Assembly: GCF_028372415.1 (NCBI RefSeq)
Contig: NC_092872.1
Location: 281,049,206 to 281,113,205 of the forward strand
Direction: 5' to 3'
Origin: Notamacropus eugenii
Taxonomy: Eukaryota > Chordata > Mammalia > Diprotodontia > Macropodidae
Length of the DNA: 64,000 bases
Part shown: piece after piece, positions 11,165 through 21,169 of the stretch
How positions within the stretch are numbered: the stretch's first letter is position 1
Layout: each line of letters begins with the position of its first letter
Position numbers and translations under genes: made by a program
Notes under the pieces: generated by a model
The model's database searches: none
Seen by the model: the letters and a program-made list of their open reading frames with translations, nothing else
Told to the model about the DNA's origin: nothing

Positions 11165-12840
11165 TTTTTAAAATTTTTTTTTTAATTTTTGGTTTTCAGC
11201 ATTCATTTCCGCAAAATTTTGAGTTTCAAATTTTCTCCCCATCTCTCCCCTCCCCCACCCCATAATGTCTTGAATTCTGCTTACCCCTTCCCTCAATGTG
11301 CCCCCCCTTCTATCACACCCCTCCCTTCCCTTATCCCTATCTTCTCTCTTTTCTTGTAAGGCAAGATACATTTCTATACCCTATTACCTGTATTTCTTAT
11401 TTCCCAGTTGATGCAAAAACATTTCTCAACATTTGTTCCTAATACTTTGAACTCCAGCTTCTCTCCCTTCCTCCCTCCCCACCCATTTCCACTGAGAAGG
11501 CAAGCAATTCAATATAGGCTATATATATGTAGTTTTGCGAAAGACTTCCATAATAGTCATATTGTGTAAGACTAACTCTATTCCCCTCCATCCTATCCTG
11601 CCCCCCATTTATTCTAGTCTCTCTTTTGACCTTGTCCCTCCCCATAAGTGCTTACTTCTAATTACTTCTTTCTCCCACTTGCCCTCCCTTCTATCATCCC
11701 CCTCACCCCACTTGTTCCCTTCTCCCCTACTTTCCCGTAGTATTTTATAGATTTTCATACCAAATTGAGTGAGCATGTTATTCCCTCCTTAAGCCAAATG
11801 TGAAGAGAGTAAGCTTCACTTTTTTCCTCTCACTTCCTCCCTTTTCTTCTTCATTGAATAAGCTTATTCTTGCCTCTTTTATGAGAGATAATTTGCCCCA
11901 TTCCATTTCTCCTTTTCTCCTCCCAATATATTCCTCTCTCACCCCTTAATTTTGTTTTTTTAGATATCATTACTTCTTAATCAACTCACCTTGTGCTCTC
12001 TGTCTATATGTATGTATATATATATATATTTATATGTAATATATGTGTGTGTGCATATAATCCCTCCAACTACCCAAATACTGAGAAAAGTCTCAAGAAT
12101 TACAAATATTGTCTTTCCATGTAGGAATGGAAACAGTTCAACTTTAGAAAGTTCTTTATGATTTCTCTTTCATGTTTACCTTTTCATGCTTCTCTTGATT
12201 CTTGTGTTTGAATGTCAAATTTTCTTTTCAGCTCTGGTCTTTTCATCAAAAATGATCTATATCATTGAATGACCATTTTTCCCCTGAAGTAGTCTACTCA
12301 GTTTTGCTGGGTAGGTGATTCTTGGTTTTAATCCTAGTTCCTTTGACATCTAGAATATCATATTCCAAGCCCTTTGATCCCTTAATGTAGAAGGTGCCAG
12401 ATCCTATGTTATCCTGATTTTATTTCCACAATACTCAAATTGTTTCTTTCTAGCTTGCAATATTTTCTCCTTGACCTGGGAACTCTGGAATTTGGCTATA
12501 ATATTCCTAGGAGTTTCTCTTTTTGTATCTCTTTCAGGAAGTGATCAGTGGATTCTTTCAATATATATTTTGCCCTCTGGTTCTAAAATATCAGGGCAGC
12601 TTTCCTTGATAATTTCATGAAAGATGATGTCTAAGCTCTTTTTTTAATCATAGTTTTCAGGTAGTCCCATAATTTTTCAGTTGTCTCTCCTGGATCTGTT
12701 TTCCAGGTCGGTTGTTTTTCCAATGAAATATTTCACATTATCTTCTATTTTTTCATTTTTTAGTTTTGTTTTGTAATTTCTTGGTTTCTCATAAAGTCAT
12801 TAGCTTCCATCTGTTCCATTCTAATTTTTCTAAATATTTG
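11165..12840 (-). repeat. HAL1 (Half-L1): 3' UTR plus ORF1 C-terminal part
   Basis: On the minus strand the ORF1 C-terminal domain (about 12250-12840) runs straight into a 1-kb purine-rich 3' UTR and an A-rich end near 11165-11190. No ORF2 lies between, which is the defining feature of HAL1 elements. ORF1 is broken by stops and frame changes. The inserted block is flanked by a 7-bp 'aatttat' at 11158-11164 and 15949-15955, a possible but weak target-site duplication. Similar sequence is common in marsupial genomes as far as I remember. Confidence 0.75.
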
Positions 12841-12844
12841 TATT

Positions 12845-13245
12845 TTATTTGTTTTGACAAAGCCGATACATCCCAATGAACAAACACACCAAGTCTTCTC
12901 CCCCCAAAAGAGCTAAAAAAAATACTAACTGATAGAGTGATTCTGGCTGATAGTGTACATCTCTTTTTTTTTTCAAGAGAAAATTGTCCGCTTCATTCTG
13001 GCATTCTGATTCCTTAGTTCTTTCTCTGGATGTGGATGGTATTTTGTATCATGAGTCCTTTGGAAATGTTTTAGGTCCTTGCATTGCTGTAAGGGCTAAG
13101 TTTATCAGAAACAGTTCTCATACACTGTGACAGTTAATGTGTATAATATTCTCCTGGTTTTTCTTATTTCAATCAGCATCAGTTCAGATAAGTCCTTCCA
13201 GGCCTCTCTGAAGTCTTCCTGTTCATCATTTCTTTTTTTTACTCT
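12845..13245 (-). repeat. L1 3' end fragment
   Basis: It aligns by eye with the 3' end of the L1 at 17955-19349: both have 'ttctttctctggatgtgga', 'gtccttgcattgc', 'ttctcctggtt' and 'tcttcctgttcatcatttct'. It stops abruptly at about 13245 against A-rich sequence of opposite orientation. Confidence 0.75.
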
Positions 13246-13249
13246 CAAT

Positions 13250-14440
13250 AATACATTTATTCACTCCAAATGACTTAGCATCCAAATTTGTAAAGGAAAT
13301 CCAAACTACAAGAAGACATATATAGTAACACAATAGTGATGGGAGCCCTCTATCAGTTTTAGGTAAGTCTAACAGAACGACAATCATAAGGGAAAATATG
13401 AAACTGAAAAAACTGCTAGAGAAATTTAGAGGTTAAAGAGTTTTGACATCTTCTCAATGGCAATGTAAAAGAATATACATACTCCCTAGCATCACAAAAA
13501 GCTTTTATAAAAATTGATCATGTACAAGGGCATAGAGGTATTAAAAACCAATACAAAAAGGCAGAAATAGCTAGTTTCTCCTTTGTAGACTATAACATAA
13601 TAAAAATAGTCATTGGTTCCGGAACCACAGTGAAAAAATACAAACCAAAATGAAGGCTTGAAAATGAGATCCTAAATATTTAGTGAATCAAAGAACAAGT
13701 CCTAAAAACAATCAATAGCAATGTAAAATAAAATGATCAAAACATATCAAAAACATATCAAAATTTCTGAGATGCAACTAAAGCAGTCCTTGGGAGAAAA
13801 ATATCTTTACAAATATATATTAAACAAAATAGAAAAATACAAAATAAACTAACTGGATATGTATGTTAAAAAAAAATAGAAACCCAACAAATAAACAAAT
13901 ATAAATAATCACAGAAGAAGAGATATTAAAATTTAGAGGTTAAATATACAAATTAGAAATAAAAATTCCATAGAAATGATAAGTAAAACTAAAAGCTAGG
14001 TTTTTGAAAATGCTAATAAAATTAATAAGCCCTTACCTAATCTAAATTTTTGAAAAGAGATCAGAAAAATGAATCAATGAAATAGAAAATGAGAAAAAAA
14101 CCACAGCAACACTGGAAGAAATAGAGAATAATAATCAGGACATTATATACAGTTATATGCTGACAAAACTAAAACCACAAAAAAAAAATAAGAGGAATAC
14201 CTTCAAAAATATATAATACCCAAACTATCAGAAGACCAATTGAAGATCTTAAATAACCCAATATCAAACTAGGAAGTAAATTTAGTTGTAAAGGAACTAC
14301 CAAAGAAAAAAGAATCACTGGTCCTGCTTGATTCACAGGACAATTCTATCAAACTTAAAAACAAAATAAAACAAAACAGTATCTATACTCACAAATTATT
14401 TTCAAAAGTTGAAAAATGTCCCAAATGAATCCTTTTATGA
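13250..14440 (+). repeat. L1 ORF2 fragment, opposite orientation, very decayed
   Basis: A-rich + strand with the order of L1 ORF2 between endonuclease and RT: 'gcaactaaagcagtccttgg' (the conserved A-K-A-V segment), a stretch of Lys/Asn-rich codons, then 'gtcctgcttgattcacagga..ttctatcaaac' (the 'GPDGFTxEFYQ' segment). Many stops. Inverted relative to its neighbours on both sides. Confidence 0.65.
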
Positions 14441-15948
14441 TATATATCCTTAGTCCTTTTCATGCTTCTCTTGATTCTTGTCTTGGAAAGTCAAATTTTC
14501 TATACAGATCTGGTCTTTTTCTCAATATGAATGATTCAAAGTCCTCTATATCATTGAATGACCATTTATTCCCATGAAGTATTATACTCAGATTTGCTGG
14601 GTAGGTGATTCTTGGTTTCAATCCCAGTTCTTTTGACCTCTGGAATATCCCATTCCAAGCCCTTCGATCCTTTAATGTTGAAGCTGCCAGATCCTGTGTT
14701 ATCCTGATTGTATTTCCACAGTACTCAAATTGTTACTTTCTAGCTGCTTTCAGTATTTTCTCCTTGATCTAGGAACTCTGAAATTTGGCCACAATATTCC
14801 TAGGAGTTTCTCTGTTCAGGTCTCTTTCAGGAGGTGATCAGTGGATTCTTTCAATATTTATTTTGCCCTCTGGTTTTAGAATATCAGGGCACTTTTCCTT
14901 GATAATTTCATGGAAAATAATGTCTAGGCTCTTTTTTGATCATGGCTTTCAGGTAGTCCTATAATTTTTAAATTGTTTCTTCTGGATCTATTTTCCAGGT
15001 CAGTTGTTTTTCTAGTGAGATGTTTCACATTATCTTCTATTTTTTCAAACTTTTGGTTTTGTTTTTTAACTGCTTTGTTTATCTCATAGTCATTCATTTC
15101 CCTGAACTCAATTCTCTCTTTCAACGAATTATTTTGTTCAGTGAGTTTTTGAACCTCCTTTTCCATTTGGCTAATTGTGCTCTTTAAAGCATTCTTCTCC
15201 TCATTGGTTTTTTGGGCCTCTTTTGCCATTTGTGTTAGTCTATTTTTTAAGGTGTTAATTTCTTCAGCATTTTTTGGGGTCTCCTTTACCAAGCTGTTGA
15301 CTTTCTTTTCATGGTTTTCTTGCCTCGCTCTCATTTCTCTTCCCAATTTTTCCTCCACCTCTCTTACTCAATTTTCAAAATCCTTTTTGAGCTCTTCCAT
15401 GGCCTGAGACCATTGCATATTTATTTTGGAGATTTTGCCTGCAGAAGCCTTGACTTTTAGGTCTTCCTCTGAAGACCTAAATTCTTCTTCCTCATCCAAA
15501 AGAATGGAAGAAAATACCTGCTCACCAAGAAAGTAACCTTCTATTGTCTTATTATTTTTTCCTTTTTGGGGCATTCTCCCAGCCAGTTACATGACTTCTG
15601 AGTTCTTTGTCAGGACTAAGATTCAGATCAGTGGCTCAGTTCCCCCAGGGGCTTTAGGTAGAGATCTCCCAGGGCTGCCACTCAGGGCTGAGATTCAGAT
15701 TAGCAGCTCAGTTTCCCCCAGAAGCTCTAGGTGGAGGGCTCCAAAAATGGAAGCTGCCACTGCTGGGGGTCCAGCCTAAGCTCCCCTCTCCTGGGTGAAG
15801 GGGTCCTCCCACTGACCCCTGAAGCTGTCCATGGCTTGAGCAATCTGGGAACTGGTGCTGCTGGTGGCTCCCCCGAAGTCTGTTCAGGGTCCTGTCCCTG
15901 CCACTTCAGGCTGTGCTACGCCTTTCCTGGGCTGCGCTCTGTGTGAGA
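14440..15948 (-). repeat. HAL1/L1 5' part: 5' UTR and ORF1
   Basis: Minus-strand ORF1 starts at 15574 with MPQKGKNNKTIEGYF. A TGA at 15370-15368 interrupts it; the same frame continues to 14924 with a long coiled coil and 'NRSRRNNLKIIGLPES', the start of the L1 ORF1 RRM domain. Past a further stop, the C-terminal domain is recognisable ('ILKAARK', 'NTIRITQDLAASTLKDRR AWN'). The 5' UTR at 15575-15948 is C/G-richer and contains two imperfect copies of a block of about 70 bases. The part from 14440 to about 15110 repeats the ORF1 region of 12167-12840, so two copies of this region are present. Confidence 0.8.
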
Positions 15949-16527
15949 AATTTATATAAAGGTGTTTTGTCCCCTTTCATCCATTTCCTTTCCTATTCTA
16001 AATGTATTAATTTTGTTTGTGCAAAAGCTTTTCAGTTTCTTGTAATCAGAATTATCTGTTTTACCTTTAGTAATTGCCTCTACCCCCTGTTTGATTAGGT
16101 ATTTTTTACTCATAGATGTAAAAGTTATTTTATTCTGTTCTAATTTTCTTACTCTATGCACATTAATATTCAGGTGACATCCATTTTGGATTGACTATAG
16201 AATTTAGTGTAACATGCTGATCTGAGTCTATTTTCTGCCAGGCTTCTATCTAGTTTTCCCAGTTTATCAAATACGGAGTTTTTTCCCAAGTGATTTATGT
16301 TTTCAGGCCTATTAAGTTCCATTATATCTGATTCTCCCTTGTCTGGTTTTTTTTCCCATTGATCTGCTTGTCTCTTTTTCAACCAATTCCAAATGCTTCT
16401 GATGACTGCTGCTTTATAGGTCTCTTAAGTATTGCCCTTCATCTCTATGTATTTTGTTATTTCTCTCGATATCCCAGATCTTTAGTTCCGCCAAAGGCAT
16501 GCTGTGGTTATTTTATCCAGCTCTTTC
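15949..16527 (-). repeat. Old L1 ORF2 (right piece)
   Basis: It continues the L1 that stops at 11164. The + strand has 'tttgtttgtgcaaaagcttt' and 'gattaggtattttttactca', sequence that in L1 lies directly upstream (in sense) of the left piece. The end at about 16527 passes into an L2 tail. Confidence 0.75.
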
Positions 16528-16529
16528 CT

Positions 16530-16855
16530 ACAGTGCTCCTTCTTGTCATGTTTCATGTGTCTCTGTACCTTTTCACTGTCTACCATTCCTGGAAAGCTTT
16601 ATTGTCTCACTGTTGTCTCTGGGCTTTAGGACTCAGCTCAAATCTACTTTCTTCAGTTCTTTCTCAGTCCTCCCAGATGCCAATGTCTTTCCCACTCTGA
16701 GATCTACTCTGTATGTACCCACTTACACCTTGTTTCCTCCATTTGGGTAACCTCCATGAGGGAAAGGATGGTTTTTGTTTTTTAACCTCTTTGTATCCTC
16801 AGTGTTTAACATAGTGCCTGGCATGCAGCAAGTGCTTAATAACTGCTTACTAACT
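16530..16855 (+). repeat. L2 3' end
   Basis: 'ggactcagctcaaatctac' (the L2 3' region 'LRLSSNLL') followed by the tail 'cctctttgtatcctcagtgt', 'cagtg..cctggcatgcagcaag' and 'tgcttaataactgc'. Confidence 0.65.
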
Positions 16856-17938
16856 GACTGAGTTGTGGGTTATTGTATCCTATTGGGTCTAAACACAGGG
16901 GTTCCATTGATAGGACTCATCGGTCACTCAGAACTGGGAAGTCGTTTCATCTGAGCAAAGAGGATGCAGGAACCTGGTAAGGAAGGAGAGAATCCAGCAT
17001 TTCTCTAGATCCTGTGTCCTGGGTGGGACACCTTTCTCAGGGTCCCAGTTGATCATCTCATGGGACTTTGCTTGCTCAGTCCACCACCAAATGGGATTTT
17101 CTTTCCCTCATTGATTTATGATCTTTGCATCGAGATCCCCACATAAGACTCAGAGGATCCAGCCTCAAGCAGCTGTAGGTTACTGCTATTTTTAATCTAA
17201 GACAGACTCTATAGAGTGTTGGCTAACTCATGTAAATTATCCATATTTAAAACATAGGGAAATTGTGAGATGCTTCCAGGCATCACAGATGAGCAGAGAA
17301 TTGGGGGTGGGGAGCAACATGCACAGAAAATAATATACCCTTTATTTAAATGAAGGATAAAAATGGAAGGAAATTCCAATTCTTTGTGAGCCTTCCTGTC
17401 ATCGTCAGCGGCCATGCAAACATTTCCATACTGAAAACAAGCTAATGTCCACCTGCTACAACTGTCAGGGTAGGAATGAGGCAATGGAGGAGGATTTTAA
17501 CTCAGGCCTTCTCACTCTCAACTCAGGACTCTGCCCACTGCACATCCTGCCCCTCACACACTCAGTTCTCCTCTCATTGCAATGACTGTGCCCTAGTCAT
17601 GCACCCTTCCTCAGTGGATTCATCTCCTTTGCTGATGCTAACTCTGCCCAGTAGAGACACTTGGCTGATTTCCTTGGGATCAAGCGTGAGTACTCCTTTT
17701 ACAGACACAGAGCACCCTTCTCCCCTACAAGTAAACCATCTTTGAGTGTTGCTATATCTGCAGAGTCCCTCCCCTGGTCACTGACCTGGTGATGAGCCTC
17801 TCCTAGCCCTTGGATGGCAGATGCTCAATCTGCATTGGAACTGTCTCCATCTGGTTCCAGACCTGAGCACACATGTGCTCTGTGAGTACAGCTTTTAAAA
17901 ATCTGGGGTAACTCAAAACCCACAGTGAGACATTAGTC

Positions 17939-17954
17939 TCCCAAAGGGTGTTTT
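17939..17954. repeat. Target-site duplication, left copy
   Basis: 'tcccaaagggtgtttt' here is identical to 19350-19365. The pair brackets the L1 between them. Confidence 0.9.
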
Positions 17955-19349
17955 TTAATTTGTTTTCAGTGTTCTACAATCACTTCCATATAACTTAGAT
18001 TTTTCCCCTCCCTCCTCCCTACCTCCCCCTCCCTCCCTGAGATGACATAAAATTTTATATAAGTTCTACACATACATTCCTATTTAATACATTTTCACCT
18101 TAGTCATGCTGCCTAGAAGAATTAAAATGAATGGGAGAAATCATAAAACAAACCACAACGTAATACAAAAGAAAATGTTCTGCTTCATTCTGCAATCCAG
18201 TTCCATAGTTCTTTCTCTGGATGTGGAAGGCATTTTGCCTTAAGAGACCATTGGGAATTTTTTAAGTCCTTGCATTGCAATGAAGTTCTAAGTCTACCAG
18301 AAAAATTTCTCACGCGCTGTGGTTGTTGCTGTGTGCAAAGTTCTCCTGGTTCTACTCCTTTCACTCAGTATCAGTTCATATAAGTCTTTTCAGACCTCTC
18401 TGAAATCTTCCTGTTCATCATTTCTTATAGCACAACAGTATTTCATTACATTTATATACCACAATTTATTCAACCATTCCCCAATTGATGGACATTCCAT
18501 TGATTTCCAGTTTTTGGCCACCACAAAGAGAGCTGCTATAAATATTTTTGTATGTATGAGACCCTTTCCCATTTCTATGATATCTTGGGGATACAGTCCT
18601 CGAAATGATATTGCTGGGTCAAAGGGTATGCACATTTTTGTAGCCCTTTGGGCATAGTTCTAAATTGTTCTCCAGAATGGTTGGATCAGCTCCACCAACA
18701 ATGAATAAGTGTTCCAACTCTCCCACATCTTCTCCAACATTTATCATCATCCTGTTTTGTCATGTTAGCCAATCTGATAGGTGTGATGTGGTATCTCAGA
18801 GTTGTTTTGATTTGCATCTCTCAATCAATAGTGACGTAGAGCATTTTTGCATATGACTATAGATAGCTTTAATATCTTCCTCTGAAAACTGCCTGTTCAT
18901 ATCCTTTGACCATTTATCAATGGGGAATGGCTTGTATTCTTGTACATTTGACTCAGTTCTCTATATATTTTAGAGCTGAGGCCTTTATCACAGACGCTAG
19001 TTCCAAAAATTCTTTCCCAGTTTTCTGCTTCCCTCCTAATCTTGGTTGCACTGGGTTTGGTTGTGCAAAAAGTTTTCAATTTAATGTAATCAAAATGATC
19101 CATTTTGCACATCATAATGTTTTCTATCTCTTATTTAGTCAAAAATTCTTCCCTTCTCCATAAATCTGATAAATACACTATTCCTTGCTGCACTAATTTG
19201 TTTATAGTATCAGTCTATACCTAGATCATCTGCCCATTTGGACTTTATTCTTGTTTATGCTGTCAGGCATTGGTCTATGCCAAGGTCCACAAGGGGAGGG
19301 GGATAGCAATTACCGATCTCTCTACCATCTTGGCTCCTGGAACCGGAAA
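17955..19349 (-). mobile_element. L1 with both ends but no middle (about 1.4 kb)
   Basis: Minus strand. The 3' end at 17955 is A-rich and follows a purine-rich 3' UTR. The ORF2 C-terminus is clear at 18635-18390, with 'KIFIAALFVVAKNWKSMECP' and 'NVMKYCCAIRNDEQ', close to human L1 'MFIAALFTIAKTWNQPKCP..TMEYYAAIKNDEF'. ORF2-like sequence reaches about 19280. The 5' end (19349 back to 19281) has 'AGGAGCCAAGATGG' (reverse of 19325-19338), identical to a segment near the 5' end of human L1 with its YY1 site. About 70 bases of 5' UTR are thus joined straight to late ORF2. Flanking 16-bp duplications show it inserted in this form. Confidence 0.85.
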
Positions 19350-19365
19350 TCCCAAAGGGTGTTTT
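19350..19365. repeat. Target-site duplication, right copy
   Basis: Identical to 17939-17954 over all 16 bases; directly abuts the 5' end of the L1. Confidence 0.9.
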
Positions 19366-19474
19366 AAAAAATAGCCAATAGCCTAACAGCATCAGGAGCA
19401 CAAGAGTTAACATGAGTGAAAACAGGCCCTTTGCCAGGGTCAGCAAATCTGATACATGTCCTAGACTATAAGGT

Positions 19475-19640
19475 TACTGCGGACAGGGGGTGCTATGGAA
19501 AGAACACTGGAATTGGACCCTCGGATTTGCTTCTGGGCTCCACTCCTTACTACCTGTGCAACACTGGAGGAATCACATTACCTTTCTGCCTCAGTTTCCC
19601 CATGTGTATAATTCAGTGGTTTTTGTTGGCCTTGATGCAC
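19475..19640 (+). repeat. CORE-SINE/MIR
   Basis: 'gctatggaaagaacactgga', 'ccactccttactacctgtgc' and 'tgcctcagtttccccatgtg' in the sense order. Confidence 0.75.
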
Positions 19641-19704
19641 TTGTCTTGATGCATCCACATCAGTGCCTAACATAACACTTTATGTTTAGTTGGTGGGGGA
19701 GAGC

Positions 19705-19870
19705 CCTTAACCCAGGCTCTGTGAACTGTTTTTTTTAAAATATTTTGATAACTGTATCTCATTTCAATTGATTTTATTTGCAGTCCTTTGTATTTTGTGT
19801 TACACATTTAAAAACACAATTCTGAGAAGGGTCCATGGGCTTCCCCAACCTGACTGCCCCAGAGGTCCAT
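19705..19870 (-). repeat. hAT-like DNA transposon fragment
   Basis: The + strand reads 'cccttaacccaggctctgtg', 'aaaatattttgataactgta', 'tttaaaaacacaattctgag' and 'aagggtccatgggcttc'. Sense copies of the same sequence occur at 40436-40550 and 57800-57945. The 'TTAACC' end resembles the terminal repeat of mammalian hAT elements. No transposase is visible. Confidence 0.55.
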
Positions 19871-20074
19871 GACATAGGCACCCTGGCCTGCAGAGTTCAT
19901 CACTAAAGGTCATTATAGCTCTAGATCCAAGAGTGAATGTCAACCCTCCCTGATACCCTCCCCCCTGCCCCTGTCCTTCCTGATAGATGGGACATCTGAG
20001 GAGGCTGCCAGGCAGCATCACTGCCCTCATGGACCTTATAGTCCAGGAGTATATGAGACTGCCTCTGTGCCTCT

Positions 20075-20134
20075 CTGAGGGGTGGGGGGGGGAGGGAGAG
20101 AGACAAAGACAGAGAGAAAGAGACAGAGAGACAG

Positions 20135-20181
<47 letters not shown>

Positions 20182-20425
20182 AGAGAGACAAAGATGAGAC
20201 AGAGAGAAAGATAAAGAGAGGGACAGAAAAAGAGAGAGGGAGAGAGACAAAGACAGAGAAAGAGACAGACAGACAGAGGGAGACAGGCAGACAGAGTGAA
20301 AGAGAGACAAAGACAGAAAGACAGATGGGGGAGACAGACAGAGAGAAAGAGACAAAGATGGGGGGAGAGGGAGAGAGAGAGAAATGGATGGGTAAAATAC
20401 ATCAAAAAAGACAGAGGCAGACAAG
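20075..20425. repeat. Purine-rich (AGAGAC)n satellite
   Basis: About 350 bases of GA and AGAC units with a pure (GA)n core at about 20140-20178. It lies about 650 bases before the LHPP terminal exon. The long Ser/Leu or Arg/Glu frames are artefacts of the repeat. Confidence 0.95.
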
Positions 20426-21054
20426 ATAGATATATCGATGGACAGCTACAGAGAGACTTTCATGGATAGATGCACGGCTTAGACAGATGCCTGTCCACAT
20501 GTCCTTGGGGCTAAGATCCATTTCCAGCTGTCTTTGGACTCCAGGACCCATTATTATGTTTGAGTTTCATCAACAACTACCCAGGGAAATACTTCCTGCA
20601 AGGATTATTCTCTGTTTTACAGATGGGGAAACCGAGGCCCAGAGAGCCCAGAGATCATTGTCCTTGGTGTTGGGGCTTTGTCTGTCCCCCTCTCTGTGTC
20701 TCTCCCTATCCTCCCCCTCTCTTCCTCACTCTCTCCTATTCCCCACCTTCTCTTTCTCTTCTAGGCTGAGCCTTCCTTCCCAGGTAGCCTGTGGAAGACT
20801 TTCCTACATGTGAAGACCTGCTGGGACTAGGGAACCCAGGTTCTCTCTACCCATGATGCTCATGGCACCATCTTTGGGGCCTTTTGGCCTTTGCCGCCCA
20901 GGCTCAGAACTGTCTGTAGAGTGGGGTCAGGGTCCCTCAGCCCTATGTATTTGGGAAGTACAGTCCACAGGTCTGCCTGCAGAAGGCAGGGATGCCCGCT
21001 CTGGGGAAGCCCTTGTCTGATATCCTCCCGCCTTCCATGCCTAATGTGCCTCCC

Positions 21055-21072
21055 AACCTCTTTCCTCTCCAG
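21055..21072 (+). promoter_or_regulatory. LHPP: Splice acceptor of LHPP terminal exon
   Basis: A pyrimidine tract ending 'tttcctctccag' precedes the exon. The AG at 21071-21072 leaves one base (G) that completes the Arg codon split by the intron. The reading frame then gives the expected LHPP C-terminus. Confidence 0.88.
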
Positions 21073-21169
21073 GCCCTGTGATGAACATCACCCTGAGGTG
21101 AAGGCGGATGGCTATGTGAACGACCTGGCCGAAGCTGTGGACCTCATCCTGCAGTATGCCAACAAATGA
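21073..21169 (+). CDS. LHPP: LHPP, terminal coding exon (C-terminal 32 residues)
   Basis: LHPP is a cytosolic HAD-superfamily phosphatase acting on phosphohistidine, phospholysine and inorganic pyrophosphate. This exon encodes, after the split Arg, PCDEHHPEVKADGYV and NDLAEAVDLILQYANK, then TGA. From memory human LHPP ends PSDEHHPEVKADGYV DNLAEAVDLLLQHADK, so the match is about 26 of 31 residues at the same stop. The part encoded is the C-terminal substrate-adjacent segment and last helix. The catalytic Asp motifs lie in earlier exons outside the window. The intron before it exceeds 21 kb. It converges with FAM53B downstream, as in human. The exon is intact, with no sign of decay, and it has an intron, so it is the gene and not a retrocopy. 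Confidence 0.93.

Larger units (their letters stand above)
1..21072 (+). other. LHPP: Last intron of LHPP (3' part)
   Basis: This stretch lies upstream of the LHPP terminal exon and ends at its splice acceptor. It contains no sequence that I recognise as an earlier LHPP exon (the HAD-phosphatase motifs are absent), so it is read as intron. The open frames in it are short and mostly fall in repeats. It holds many CORE-SINEs, L2 tails, microsatellites and a large L1/HAL1 nest, listed separately. No pattern was seen at 1-480, 736-1830, 3020-3960, 7430-8510, 9380-10150, 16860-17930 or 20430-21050, apart from a MIR-like scrap near 20600-20650. Confidence 0.8.

Noticed and set aside
12845-14440. 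Clean twin-priming insertion of one L1
   Set aside because: The opposite orientation fits, but the two pieces come from distant parts of L1 and the HAL1 flanks overlap, so a simple single event is not supported.
19800-20424. Frames of about 170-200 residues rich in Ser/Leu on the minus strand
   Set aside because: Product of the purine satellite at 20075-20425 read antisense.
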